Assembly (NCBI GenBank): GCA_023213315.1
Contig: JAKCPI010001673.1
Coordinates: 1 to 64,000 of the forward strand
Direction: 5' to 3'
Source: Euborellia annulipes
Taxonomy: Eukaryota; Arthropoda; Insecta; Dermaptera; Anisolabididae
DNA length: 64,000 nucleotides
Of this stretch, positions 1 through 9,607 are shown piece by piece. Positions within the stretch are counted from its first letter, which is position 1. Each line of letters starts with the position of its first letter. Below the pieces are notes generated by a model. The model saw only the letters and a program-made list of their open reading frames with translations, was not told where the DNA came from and searched no databases. Both the position numbers and the translations under genes were made by a program.

Positions 1-658
1 GTGTGACAAGCACAGTACACAACTTTCCATTACCGAAGGTAAGAGAAAGTTGTGTGCTGTGCTTGTCACACCAGATTTTTTGTCTCGACATATATTTAGT
101 TTCCGACAGTAGGGTGCAATTGAATTCAAGATGCAAAATTTATAAGTATAGGAAAATATTTATATTTTGTTACCATGGCAACCATTTTTCCTATCTTTTC
201 TATGGAGTACAAGAGTAAAGTGGTCTTCAGAAGATTTCAATTGCAAAATGAGAATATACATTTTAAAAAAAATCTAAAAAATAATTGATATTTGAATTTT
301 AAAAAAAATTGTTGGAGCGAATTTTGAGAAAATCGAAAAAAAACTGAAAAAGTGCATTAGTAAAGTACTAGTACTCTTTGGCCGATTTTGTTTAAAAGCT
401 ACGTGTCACGTCCCATGGACGTGCCTAACTTAAATATCAAATTTCAACCACCTAGCTCTTTTTGTTCTTGAGATATTTTGTTCACACACACACACACAGA
501 CAGACAGACAGACCATGTCGCGAAAACCACTTTTTTGGATTCAGGGGGACCTCAAAACGCGAAGATCCATCAAAATCTCGACATCGAATTTTTGACATGA
601 AACCAATACTTTCTCTCTCTATATATATATTACATATATACATAGGTAAGAGAAAGTA
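1..658 (-). mobile_element. Twin-hairpin element, copy 1 (reverse)
   Basis: The window opens inside the CTGGTGTGAC hairpin of this element. The copy runs through the X-box-like GTTACCATGGCAAC (169-182), the AGTACTAGTACT palindrome (near 365), a CA/CAGA microsatellite (482-515) and ends with the AT-rich hairpin at about 610-658. It is close to full length. It encodes no transposase and is taken to be non-autonomous. Confidence 0.8.
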
Positions 659-1186
659 AAAATAATTTGTTAATTTAAAGGAAGGGATGGTGAATTGACC
701 TAATCTGCATTATGAAGTGAGAGAGAGAGAGAGAGAGAGTCTTTGAGAGAAAGGAATGAACAAGTTCATGCATTTATCATAATGCTTTTCACTTTTCATG
801 ACCAAGAGAGAATGACTACTCTTAGGTAAAAGGTCATCAGTTCTATTTATAAAACAAGATAAGAATAACAGATCAATCAATGCATAAAACAACAAACAAC
901 CTTTGTGTGTTAGCATAAAGGTAGAAGTCTCGCTTCTCTTTCCGACAATAATTATATTTTGGCTACTAAATAAATAGGGAAATTTAAAAATAAACTTAAT
1001 ATATGGATAAATGGCCATGACGCGTCATGACGTCTCTACTCATTTTGTTTTGATATTTTTCTTTCTTATTATAATCAGAGTGAAAATTAATTAAAAAATA
1101 ATTAAATTTAATAGAAAGAAATATGAATACCATTTTAATAAGTCTTGTCTAAATGGATCCTGATAACGAAAATGATCTTAAATTTA
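659..1186. other. AT-rich spacer with GA microsatellite
   Basis: No gene is seen. A (GA)n run lies at about 719-740. The short reading frame on the minus strand here shows no recognisable domain. Confidence 0.5.
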
Positions 1187-1654
1187 AAAAATCTGGTGTG
1201 ACTGGTCGCACAGCACACAACTTTCTCTTACCTTCGGTAATTGAAAGTTGTGTTCTGTGCTTGTCACACCAGATTTTTTGTGTCGACATGTATTTAGTTT
1301 CCGACAGTACGGTACATTCAAGATGTCAAATTTATAAGTATGGGAAAATATTTATAATTTGTTACCATGGCAACCATTTCTCCTATCTTTTCTAAGGAGT
1401 ACAAGAGTAAATTGGTCTTCAGAAGATTTCAATGACAAAATAAGAATATACATTTGAAAGAGCATCTAAAAAATAATTGATTTATGAATTTAAATCAAAA
1501 TCGTTAGAGCGAATTTTGAGAAAATCGTAAAAAACTGAAAATGTGCATCAGTAAAGTACTAGTACTCTTTGGTCGATTTTGTCCAAAAGCTTCGTGTCAC
1601 GTCCCATGGGGTGCCTAACTTAATAAATATAAAATTTCAACTTTGGAGCTCATT
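1187..1654 (-). mobile_element. Twin-hairpin element fragment, cut by a hAT-like insertion
   Basis: This is the CTGGTGTGAC-hairpin end and body in reverse orientation, with an X-box-like site at 1361-1374. It is interrupted at 1655 by a hAT-like insertion. Element sequence (the CCTTCATGCTTAAAA block) resumes near 2184, then becomes degenerate. Confidence 0.75.
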
Positions 1655-2175
1655 CAGTGGCGTCATTTCATTTTTGGGGGAGGGGGTCAAATTTTTTTTT
1701 TTCTTGGGAGCAAACATTTTTTTTTTTTCTTAAAATTAGTTACAAATAGGTACTCAAATTTGGTCAAATGATATTTAATTTAATTAATTGTTTAAATTTG
1801 TATTTTGTAATATTTTATTTAAAATAATATGAATTTCTGGAGGGAGGTAGCAAGATGGCGAAGATAGAAGAAGGCTGGGAGTGGATGATAAGAGGTGAAA
1901 TGAAAGAAGAGATACTGAAGGTGTGGGAAACGTGGGAGAGACTGCAGAGTGAAGACTACAGAGAGAGATGTGATTGAAATGTGCAATAATTCAATTTTAC
2001 ACTTTACACGCATGTTAATGTAAAAATAATGAATGTACCGATCCCGAAACCCTAAATAAGGGAGGGGTGGAAGTCAATAAAATTTATTTATTACGGGTAT
2101 TATTATTTAAAATAATATAAATTTTTATAAAAATCAGAGCCCTCCTGCCCACCCCCCTCTCAAATGAGGCCACTG
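1655..2175. mobile_element. hAT-like element inside a twin-hairpin copy
   Basis: The ends are CAGTGGCGTCATTT and, inverted, CAGTGGCCTCATTT. Flanking 8-mers AGCTCATT (1647-1654) and AGCCTATT (2176-2183) match at six of eight positions, as expected for an older 8-bp hAT duplication. The interior holds G-rich and T-rich runs and a short coding-like piece. Confidence 0.6.
1855..1977 (+). pseudogene. Possible C-terminal tail of a LINE-like ORF
   Basis: A 40-codon frame rich in Glu, Lys, Arg and Trp (W at several spaced positions) ends in TGA and is followed about 90 bases later by AATAAA. Charged, Trp-containing tails of this kind occur at the ends of L1/Tx1-type ORF2 proteins. No catalytic domain is present, so this could be chance. 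It lies inside the hAT-like element. Confidence 0.2.
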
Positions 2176-2319
2176 AGCCTATTTCCTTCATGCTTAAAAA
2201 TGTCCTCACAGATGCACACTTGTGCTATCGGAAACTAAATATATAGGCTACGGTGCCGTCAGTCACACCAGATTTGCTTTGAATTAGGAATTCTCGGTGG
2301 TATAAATGCTACACTATTT

Positions 2320-3003
2320 TTACTTTCTCTTACCTATGTATATATGTAATATATATATAGAGAGAAAGTATTGGATTCATGTCAAAAATTCGATGTCGAG
2401 ATTTTGATGGATCTTCACGTTTTGAGGTCCCCTGAATCCAAAAAAGTGGTTTTCGCGACATGGTCTGTCTGTGTGTGTGTGTGTGGGTGGGTGTGTGTGT
2501 GGGTGTGTGTGTGTTCAATTTTAAGCATGAAGGAATTGAGCTAGGAGGTTGAAATTTTATATTTAAGTTAAACACCCCCGGGACCGGAAAAATAAGCTTT
2601 TAATCAAAATCGGCCAAAGAGTACTAGTACTTTACTGATGTACTTTTTCAGTTTTTTTCGATTTTCTCAAAATTCGCTCTAACGATTTTGATTAAAATTC
2701 AAAAATCAATTATTTTTTAGATGCTCTTTCAAATGTATATTCTCGTTTTGCCCTCAAAATTGTTTGAAGACCACTTTACTCTTGCACTCCATAGAAAAGA
2801 TAGGAGAAATGGTTGCCATGGTAACAAAATATAAATATTTTCCCATACTTATAAATTTTACATCTGAATTCAAATATTCCCTACTGCCGGGAACTAAATA
2901 CATGTCGACACAAAAAATCTGGTGTGACAAGCACAGTACACAACTTTCGATTACCGAAGGTAAGAGAAAGTTGTGTGCTGTGCGCCAGTCACACCAGATT
3001 TTT
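2320..3003 (+). mobile_element. Twin-hairpin element, full copy
   Basis: Complete copy. The AT hairpin (2320-2369) starts TACTTTCTCTTACC and closes GAGAGAAAGTA. GT/GGGT microsatellite follows at 2465-2515, AGTACTAGTACT near 2620, X-box-like GTTGCCATGGTAAC at 2812-2825, and the CTGGTGTGAC hairpin at about 2917-3000. From about 2580 on it differs from the copy at 28366 at only one position by eye, so the family was active recently. Confidence 0.9.
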
Positions 3004-3015
3004 GGAATTGATTTA

Positions 3016-3703
3016 AGGCTCAAACAGACAGAACGCGAAATTCGCGTCGCTTGGCGTTTTTTCAACGCCGCGAAAGGGCGCGAAATGTTGTATAAGGCAA
3101 GACTGTATCATCCCCGTCACACAGGGGGCGAACTTACGCGGCGTAAACGCTCTCTTTCGCGCGACAGCTTTTTCGAGTTGTACAAATTTACAACTCCTTC
3201 GCGCGAACAGGCGAAATAATCAAGATGAGTAATGAAATAAAAAAACTTATACAGTTAAAAACACTTGTTTTTTCGCCTCTAACTAAATAAAAGCAAATAA
3301 TATTAAAGTTATATTATAGTCTATATTTAATAAGACTGTAATAAATATGTTTTTTGTTGGCAGCCAATCTATGATTAGTAAAAAGTCCGAATCGAGGTAA
3401 TTGAATAGTATTATCTTATTCTAATTTACAAGCCTCGAAAAATATTTAATCAAAATTATCAATAATAAAATAAGATTTAAATAAAATCTAATTTTGCAAT
3501 GATATTCTATTTCTTTCGTAATATAATACTTTATTTATAAAATATTTATAAATTCATTAAATAAAGGTTGTTGAAACATATACACAATACCGGATCGTAC
3601 GCCCAAATTTCGCTTCCTGTGTGGCTTAGCAAAAACGCCTTTCGCCGCGAAATGCGCGCGTAACCTGAGCGTCGCGAATTTCGCGTTCTGTCTGTTTGAG
3701 CCT
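3016..3703. mobile_element. PIF/Harbinger-like MITE with TTA duplication
   Basis: Terminal inverted repeats begin AGGCTCAAACAGACAG and match for 31 bases, then continue after one mismatch. The element is flanked on both sides by TTA (3013-3015 and 3704-3706). A 3-bp TWA duplication is typical of PIF/Harbinger elements. The subterminal DNA is rich in CGCGAAA motifs on both sides. No transposase ORF is present. It sits 12 bp beyond the end of the full twin-hairpin copy. Confidence 0.75.
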
Positions 3704-3734
3704 TTAATCTGATCCTTTTCGATTACACAGAAGA

Positions 3735-4310
3735 ACAGTGATTTGTTAACCGAGTATTTGAAGGGTAATTTGGGTGGCGCTGATTCCAAAAATGCCTTCA
3801 GTTTCGCGCATACTTCGTCATAATTTCGGTAATTATTATCAGATTTTCACTAATGAATAATTTTTAGAAAGCCAAAGAACTATAGAATAACGTAAATATA
3901 TGTTTTTTTCATTCAGGGATACCTAAAATTGTATTAGGGGTGACCAAAGAAAAAAAAAATCTTGAAAATTTCGATTTTTCTAAACTTTTAGCCGTTTTCG
4001 GCACGTCTAAATGACCTCCGATTGGGATGAAACTTAAATTTATATGTATTATAAATATCTGCATATTTTTATGGGGTGTCGTCTAAAAAAATCCAGGCAA
4101 TTCAGAATAAGAGCAGCTTTAGAGCACATTTTCTATTGGAATTTTATTTTCTCTATAGCTTTAAAATCTGACATGATGGGGCAAAATTGATGGCATTTTT
4201 GGAATCAGCGCTACCCAAATACCCAGAAATAGCTTCAAATACTCCGTCAACAAAAATAAAAGATCTTTTTTGTTCCCCTGTGTTATTAAACAAATCGTTA
4301 ACCGAAAAAC
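3735..4310. repeat. Diverged inverted duplication
   Basis: Sequence at 3735-3800 (around GCGCTGATTCCAAAAATGCC) recurs inverted at about 4195-4310. Both arms share TTAACCG, GAGTATTTGAAG and TTTGGGT blocks but have drifted. The arms may be relics of a transposon with long inverted repeats. The interior is AT-rich and has no recognised gene. Confidence 0.5.
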
Positions 4311-4855
4311 CAAATGAAACCCAACAAAAAGGGGGGGAGGGGAGATTAAGTTGAAGATTTCATTTCTTTTTATTCGAATCCTAACTTCTCTCTCTCTCTT
4401 TGTCTCTCCTTTAAGGGATCTTTTGCGGTTTTAACATCAAAAAGCATGCAATTTTCAAACGAGAGTGCTGCCCTAAAAGCCTGGCCGCCTTTAACTTAAC
4501 TATCTTCCTATATAAAGTGTCTCTCGGTCTCTTTTCTACTAATCCAATTAGGCTTAGAGATAAGGAGAAAAGATTTAATTAGATTAACGCTCATTCACAC
4601 TCACAGAAAAAAAAGAAAGTCTCCTCTCTAATTCTGGTAAAATCCTTAGAAATAAAACGACCGACTCAAGCAGGCTTTTATCCTTCTCTCTATCCTAAAT
4701 GTAGAAAATGATTTTATCTTTATATGTACACGTAAACAGACAAAATCAAATCGTTTGTTAATGTTAAAGATATAAAAAATATTACAATCTAATAAGGAGT
4801 TATTCAAGTATTAAGTAAGAAATTATAATTAAAATTGAAAGTTTTAAGTGAGGAC
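4311..4855. other. AT-rich spacer
   Basis: Short G run near 4330, CT microsatellite near 4386-4410, otherwise low-complexity AT-rich DNA. No gene or repeat family was recognised. Confidence 0.4.
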
Positions 4856-5367
4856 CAGTAGGGGAGAGAGGGGTACATTTCAACAAGGGGCACATTTCAA
4901 CAGTTTGAATTTCTCTCGTCTGGTACTGTATTGATAATGGCCAACAAGCCTGCTAACACACTTCTCAGATGGACAGTAGTTGGCAATAGAGTTCACTTCA
5001 TTTCTCTTCACAGCTGCTTTACCATTAAGTGAAACAAGTTTTTTAACTAAAAAAGTAAAACGTAAATTTTGATTTCAAAATCGTTTTTCCACCAACAATT
5101 TTTTAATAAGATAAGTGAGATTTATTTATTTATTTGTTTATTAAGTTCTGCATCTAATTGTGTCCGAAACAAGTTAAAACTCCTCTTGTAAGAAGAGTGG
5201 CAGTACTTTAACCTAAAAAAACTGCACGGGGGGCACATTTCAACAGAGTTTAGGGGGCACATTTCAACAGTGTTGAAAGGTTCCCCTTCACAAACAAGGC
5301 TTATGTATAATATGATATTTTCTAATATTTAGCCCAAAGTTTATTTTCTTTTTCATATTTGAAGAAA

Positions 5368-5523
5368 ATGAAGCGAACATATAAGAAGAAGAGGAATAAA
5401 CCAGAAGTTAATGAAGAAAATATTGCAAATGCAAAATCAATGAAAGCAGTCAAAGACGGTATGTCTCTTAGAGTTGCAGCAAACTTATTTGAAATGCACT
5501 ATTCTGCTCTATTTTATAGAGTT
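5368..5523 (+). pseudogene. psq/HTH N-terminus of a pogo-type transposase, disrupted
   Basis: From ATG at 5368 the frame reads a basic start (KRTYKKKRNK), then a block with AVKDGMSLRVAA and YSALFYRV. This is the layout of the psq/CENP-B-type N-terminal helix-turn-helix that lets pogo and jerky-like transposases bind their termini. At 5524 the frame runs into an AT-rich hairpin identical in type to the twin-hairpin element's left end. Coding-like sequence (KEIKKGKAVHPH... to 5701) resumes after it. No DDE domain is present, so the protein cannot be a working transposase. The family call rests on the motif pattern alone. Confidence 0.5.
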
Positions 5524-5524
5524 A

Positions 5525-5572
5525 ACAATACTTTCTCTCTATATATATTTCATATATAGGGTAAAAGAAATT
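5525..5572. repeat. Solo AT-rich hairpin (left-end module) within the transposase remnant
   Basis: The sequence TACTTTCTCTCTATATATA...TATATAGGGTAAAAGAAA folds on itself. It is the left-end hairpin of the twin-hairpin element without the rest of the element, and it interrupts the psq coding block. Confidence 0.6.
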
Positions 5573-5844
5573 AAAAAAGGAAAGGCAGTACATCCTCATA
5601 ATGATGAAGCCACTACAGCAGTTACATCAAAATGCTACACCTCTAAATACAATAAAATCCTGTTTGTTGGACAAATAGAAGAAAAAGAAGAAGGGAGTTA
5701 GTTATAAGGCAAAGTTTATGCGGAAGAAAGAAGATTCTTGGAAATGTTATTTATAATTCAATTATTTTTTCAATAGTAAGCAATTATTTGCCTATTTCCT
5801 CTTCTCGTTAACTTTAAATAAATATTTAATATTTTTCTTTTTAA

Positions 5845-6617
5845 TTTAAAAGAGCATCTAAAAAATAATTGATTTTTGAATTTTAATCAAAATCGTTGGA
5901 GCGAATTTTGAGAGAATCGAAAAAAAGAAACTGAAAAAGTACATCAGCAAAATACTAGTACTTTTTGGCCGATTTTGTTTAAAAGCTTATATTCACGACT
6001 TCGGGGGGTACCTAATTTAAATATAAAATTTCAACCTCCTAGCTCAATTCCTTCATACTTTAAATTGAACCCAGACACACACACAGACAGACCATGTCGC
6101 GAAAACCACTTTTTTGGATTCAGGGAACCTCAAAACGTGTATATTCTAGGAACCGACCGAATATTCGGTTTCGGTTACGGTTTCGGCCAGTTTCGGCCAA
6201 AAATCATGGTTTCGGCCGTAGTTTCGGTTTCGGCAAAAAAGTGGCCGAACCTTTCGGCCGGCCGAAACCAGAGTCTGAAAAAATGGGATGAGACTCGCAT
6301 GCAAAAAAAAAAAAAAAAGGTCAAATAATTTGCTCTTGAAGGAGAAAATTTTAGTCTCCCTAAAAAAAAAGGTAAAATGATTTTCACGGGAGGGAAAAAA
6401 AAAATTCAAAAAAAAAAAAGTAAAATAAAAAAAAATTTTATAGGAAAACTCAAGTTTCGGTTTCGGTTACGGTTTCGGCCGAAACTAAGGTTGAGGCCGA
6501 ATATTCGGTTTCGGTTTCGGTTTCGGCTGAAAATCTTGTTTCGGTCGGACCCTAGTATATTCATCAAAATCTCGACATCGAATTTTTGACATGAATCCAA
6601 TACTTTCTCTCTATCAG
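5845..6617 (-). mobile_element. Twin-hairpin element fragment, split by hAT-B
   Basis: Reverse-orientation body from the AGAGCATCTAAAAAATAA block to the start of the AT hairpin (to about 6617). It is broken at 6147 by a hAT-B element. The CTGGTGTGAC hairpin end is missing. Confidence 0.75.
6147..6554. mobile_element. hAT-B MITE with perfect 8-bp duplication
   Basis: Ends are TAGGAACCGACCGAA and, inverted, TAGGGTCCGACCGAA. The interior is built from CGGTTTCGGTTTCGG-like repeats. GTATATTC occurs immediately on both sides (6139-6146 and 6555-6562), the 8-bp duplication expected of hAT transposons. No transposase is encoded. Confidence 0.9.
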
Positions 6618-6944
6618 AATCCCCGTTTATTTCCCCGAAGTGCTTACATGCTCGAAGACACTCACCTCAAACCCAACCGGCCTCTGGCCATAGCCATCTA
6701 TCGGTATCCCGTGAATTTACATTATTTCTATATCTAACCTCTTCTTCTAGCTAGTGAAATAATCCTTATACAAAAGGATGTGGCGTGCCAAGTAATATAA
6801 ATGAGAATAGGTGCAGGCTAGGCTTTTGGCAATGAGAAAATAACTTTTTAGAGTGTTTTCTCCGAATATTTCGAAGACATTTAATAGCATCATTTCTTTA
6901 TCAGCAGCTCACTCTAATGCCAAAAATTCCAATTTTAAGGGCAC

Positions 6945-7035
6945 TAAATGGGCTTTTATATTGTCACACCAGATTTTTTTGTGTCGAGATATATTTAGTT
7001 TCCGACAGTACGTTACATTTGAATCTGAGCTAGTG
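6945..7035 (-). mobile_element. Twin-hairpin element end fragment
   Basis: TTGTCACACCAGATTTTT followed by the GTGTCGAGATATATTTAG block. This is a short piece from the inner edge of the CTGGTGTGAC hairpin. The flanking DNA (6618-6945) holds no recognised gene. Confidence 0.55.
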
Positions 7036-7039
7036 AACT

Positions 7040-7265
7040 AATCCTTATTTCTGGTTCCTTTTATCCAACCTCTTCTATGCTATGGAGGATGTCCTATTTC
7101 AGCACCGGCGTGTAGCCTGCTCTATTCGAAGAATGCATCACTGAGAGGGAACCTTCTTTACGTCCCTTCCACAGGACGGGATGTCACAGCTCTAGAGTTG
7201 CCTGGGGGCTATTGTGGTGAGATCCAATATTCCAATCCATGGGCTTACTTGAAGATTTGTTTACA
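7040..7265 (-). mobile_element. Degenerate Helitron-related sequence
   Basis: The stretch ends with a CCAATCCATGGGCTTACTTG-type block that resembles the interior of the Helitrons at 9330 and 50885. No Helitron terminus is visible, so the assignment is weak. Confidence 0.3.
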
Positions 7266-7269
7266 TTAA

Positions 7270-7375
7270 ATAAATATTTTTATTTAATGAAAAAATCCCC
7301 CACGCCCAGGATTTGAACAGGGAACATCTTTGTAGAAGCCGACACCCTAGCTCACTACACCAACAAGCCCCCCAG
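7270..7375 (-). mobile_element. Second tRNA-derived SINE head
   Basis: On the minus strand GGCTTGTTGGTGTAGTGAGC (A-box-like) is followed about 40 bases later by GTTCAAATCCTGG (B-box-like), then an AT-rich tail. The tRNA part is related to, but distinct from, the common SINE of this window. Confidence 0.5.
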
Positions 7376-8395
7376 AAAAATAAAGAAAAAATTTTTTTTT
7401 TGCTTTATTGAACAACAACAACGACAAAAAAAATACAAAAAAAGATTTTTTAACATTTTTAAATAATTTATATCAGACTAAATGGAGAAATCGTCTTTAA
7501 TGGTTGGACAGCTGAAGGGGGAAAATTTTTTTTTTTTTTTTTTACCCTTAATTTAATTATTTTTATATCTAAGAAATAATAAAAACTAAATTAGAGAACG
7601 TTATTTTTTTTGTTAATTATCTTATTATCATAAGAGAAGGGTTGAATAAAACAGGGGAGTTTTCTTATTCAATTGTTATTTTTTTTGTTAAGTGGCGTTT
7701 AAAAGAAATAACTTTGTAATTACAACAAATTAGAGAAGAGGGGGGGGGGGGTAACTGTATAAATCAGAAAAAAGAGAATTTTTTTTATTAATTATTCATT
7801 TGACTTTTGAAACACCCAGTCTCTTATCTTCTTATACTAAGTGGAGAGTTAAAAAAAAAAAAAACACTGGAGGAATTTAATCGTATAAAGAAGCGCCACC
7901 AGGAATTAATTTATGACGGTCGTTGTGAAAAATGTAGAAGCTTAAATGAACAAAAGAATGACAGTCTGTGTGTGTGTGTGGGGGGGGGGGGTTGGTTGGC
8001 ATTGAATAAAAGAGCACACACACACACACACACACAGACAGTCTTTCTTCCCCTCCTCTCTTCAAATGTAACCAGGGTAAAAATGAGCCCTATTGAATTG
8101 CTCTGGGCTTTAAAAAGCGAGAAAAGGACTGTGAAGGGTTTCGGCGGGGGTATGTTTATAAATTTTATATACGTATAGTCAAAGGGTCGAGCGACCTTTG
8201 GTCTCATGTTAGGGAGATCACGCACCACACCCTCGCTGTTTTTTTTTTTTTTGTTTTTTTTTCTCAAAAACATCGATGCTAATTTCGATTGAACTTATTA
8301 TTGAATAATCTTGATAAAGGGCAAAAATAAAGCCTCTTTGATGTGACATATTATTATCGATTGCTGAATGTGTGTGTGTGTGGCTAATCACACCA
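7376..8395. other. Homopolymer and microsatellite spacer
   Basis: Long A, T and G runs (G run 7741-7750, TG repeat plus G run 7967-7992, CA repeat 8015-8035). Frames here are created by the repeats, and no gene was recognised. Confidence 0.5.
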
Positions 8396-8439
8396 GTTAT
8401 ATTGAATATTGTTTATTGTAAAAAATATTTTTATCCTTA

Positions 8440-9019
8440 AGTGTTTTATAATTTAATCCAATGGAATACACAAATGCAAAGAATACATAAATATTTCTGA
8501 CCTTTTGGGTGCATTGGGCTTTCGAGTTCCAAATAGACCCTCCAGATTTATTCCACTCTTCAATTTGGAATATTATAAAAATTCCTATACTGGTAACTGC
8601 CCTTTGAATCGTATGTGTAATTTTGTAAATCAGTATGATTCGAGAAATATTCCTAGTTATGTATTGAGCATTGTTCACACCTTGGATATACTCAAGTATG
8701 AGTAAACCTATTAATTTTGTAATAGTACACTGTAAACACACATAAAATTTTGTATTTGTTTGTATAATGGACAAAATAGTCCGTAGAAGAGAAATAAATA
8801 AATAAATAAATAAATTTCTATATACATTTCCTATGGGAGAAATCGTAACTTTAAGAATTAATAACTCAAAAAGTTATAAGAATTTCGGGATGAAAATAAT
8901 TTTCCTGTAATCCCGAGAAGGTCCTCTTTATGCAAATAAAATTTCATTTCAAAATTCCAACGGGAAGTTACCTAAATAGAGCGTGACAGACAGACGGACA
9001 TTAGTGAATTATATGTAGA
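8440..9019 (-). mobile_element. Helitron copy 1 (reverse), with LINE insertion
   Basis: Read on the minus strand, its 5' terminus is TCTACATATAATTC at 9019, followed by GTCCGTCTGTCTGTCACGC. A LINE fragment interrupts it at 8499-8810. Its terminus abuts the CTAG 3' end of the next Helitron with no intervening base, a head-to-tail tandem. Confidence 0.7.
8499..8705 (+). pseudogene. C-terminus of a jockey-like LINE ORF2
   Basis: The last 68 codons of a non-LTR retrotransposon ORF. Motifs such as FRVPNRPSRFIPLF, YYKNS and PLNRMCNFVN match the C-terminal tail pattern of jockey/I-type ORF2 proteins. The frame ends TAA at 8703-8705. About 100 bases of 3' UTR and an AAAT repeat tail follow to about 8810. 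It is 5'-truncated, as is typical of target-primed insertions, and lies inside a Helitron. It has no reverse transcriptase domain and no function. Confidence 0.6.
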
Positions 9020-9607
9020 CTAGCCGCGTCGGTTTTGCCCCCCTGAGCCTCCCTCCAACTGGCTCGGGCCCGCTTTTAACCCTTTTCGGCTACAGAGGCC
9101 ATTTAGGGGTGTTTATTTATTATTATATATAAAATACATAATATCGATGGCTACCGAGGGACGTTCCACACGCTGATTGCTTGGGGTCACCACTCCCGAG
9201 CTTTCACCGCGCTTGGCATTACTTAACCGCAACGATTGTGGTGACTGTTACTCTTCTCGGTTGCCAGGCCCCACGGCCTTCTTAATTATGAAAAGAAAAT
9301 TATTATTATTTCCCTTGATTATTTCAATCCAATCCAGTAACTGCTTGAAGATTTATTTACATTCATAGAATACACAAAAGAAAAGAATACATAAATGTTT
9401 CTCTATACATTTCCTATGGGAGAAATCGTACTTTAAGAATTAATAACTCAAAAATTTACAGTAATTTCTGAATGAAAATAATTTTCCTGTAATTTCGAGA
9501 AGTCCCTCTTTGTGCATATAAAATTTAATTTCAAAATTCCAACGAGAAGCTGCCTAAATAGAATGTGACAGACAGACAGACGGACATTAGCAAATTATAT
9601 ATATAGA
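9020..9607 (-). mobile_element. Helitron copy 2 (reverse), complete
   Basis: On the minus strand it starts TCTATATATATAATTTGC and ends GACGCGGCTAG, and the next + base after its 5' end is T. TC and CTAG ends without inverted repeats or target duplication fit Helitrons. The interior includes a GC-richer block (9050-9290) and an AATTATGAAAAG motif shared with the other copies. No Rep/helicase is encoded. Confidence 0.75.

Larger units (their letters stand above)
4856..5701 (+). mobile_element. pogo-like DNA transposon remnant
   Basis: It begins CAGTAGGGGAGAGAGGGG and has two pairs of GGGGCACATTTCAACA repeats (4873-4903 and 5229-5271). This matches the AGTAGGGGAG ends of the elements at 33282 and 58055. 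A psq-type helix-turn-helix ORF follows. The far end and TA duplication were not found, so this is a decayed 5' part of the element. Confidence 0.55.

Noticed and set aside
2917..3000. C(UUCG)G tetraloop at the tip of the CTGGTGTGAC hairpin
   Set aside because: The tip TTACCTTCGGTAA pairs best as TTACC/GGTAA with a three-base loop. Forcing the tetraloop breaks the stem.
2320..3003. Twin-hairpin element as a Helitron
   Set aside because: It lacks the TC start and CTRR end, both ends are hairpins, and it inserts in T runs, unlike the true Helitrons nearby with CTAG ends.
2764..3219. Open frames of 70-150 codons inside twin-hairpin copies (also at 19484, 28820, 45826 and 61006)
   Set aside because: Frames are open on both strands over the same DNA, differ in ends between copies and run into the hairpin. 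They reflect base composition, and no domain is recognisable.
8397..8774. 125-codon minus-strand frame
   Set aside because: It is the antisense shadow of the LINE C-terminal ORF and its AT-rich UTR.
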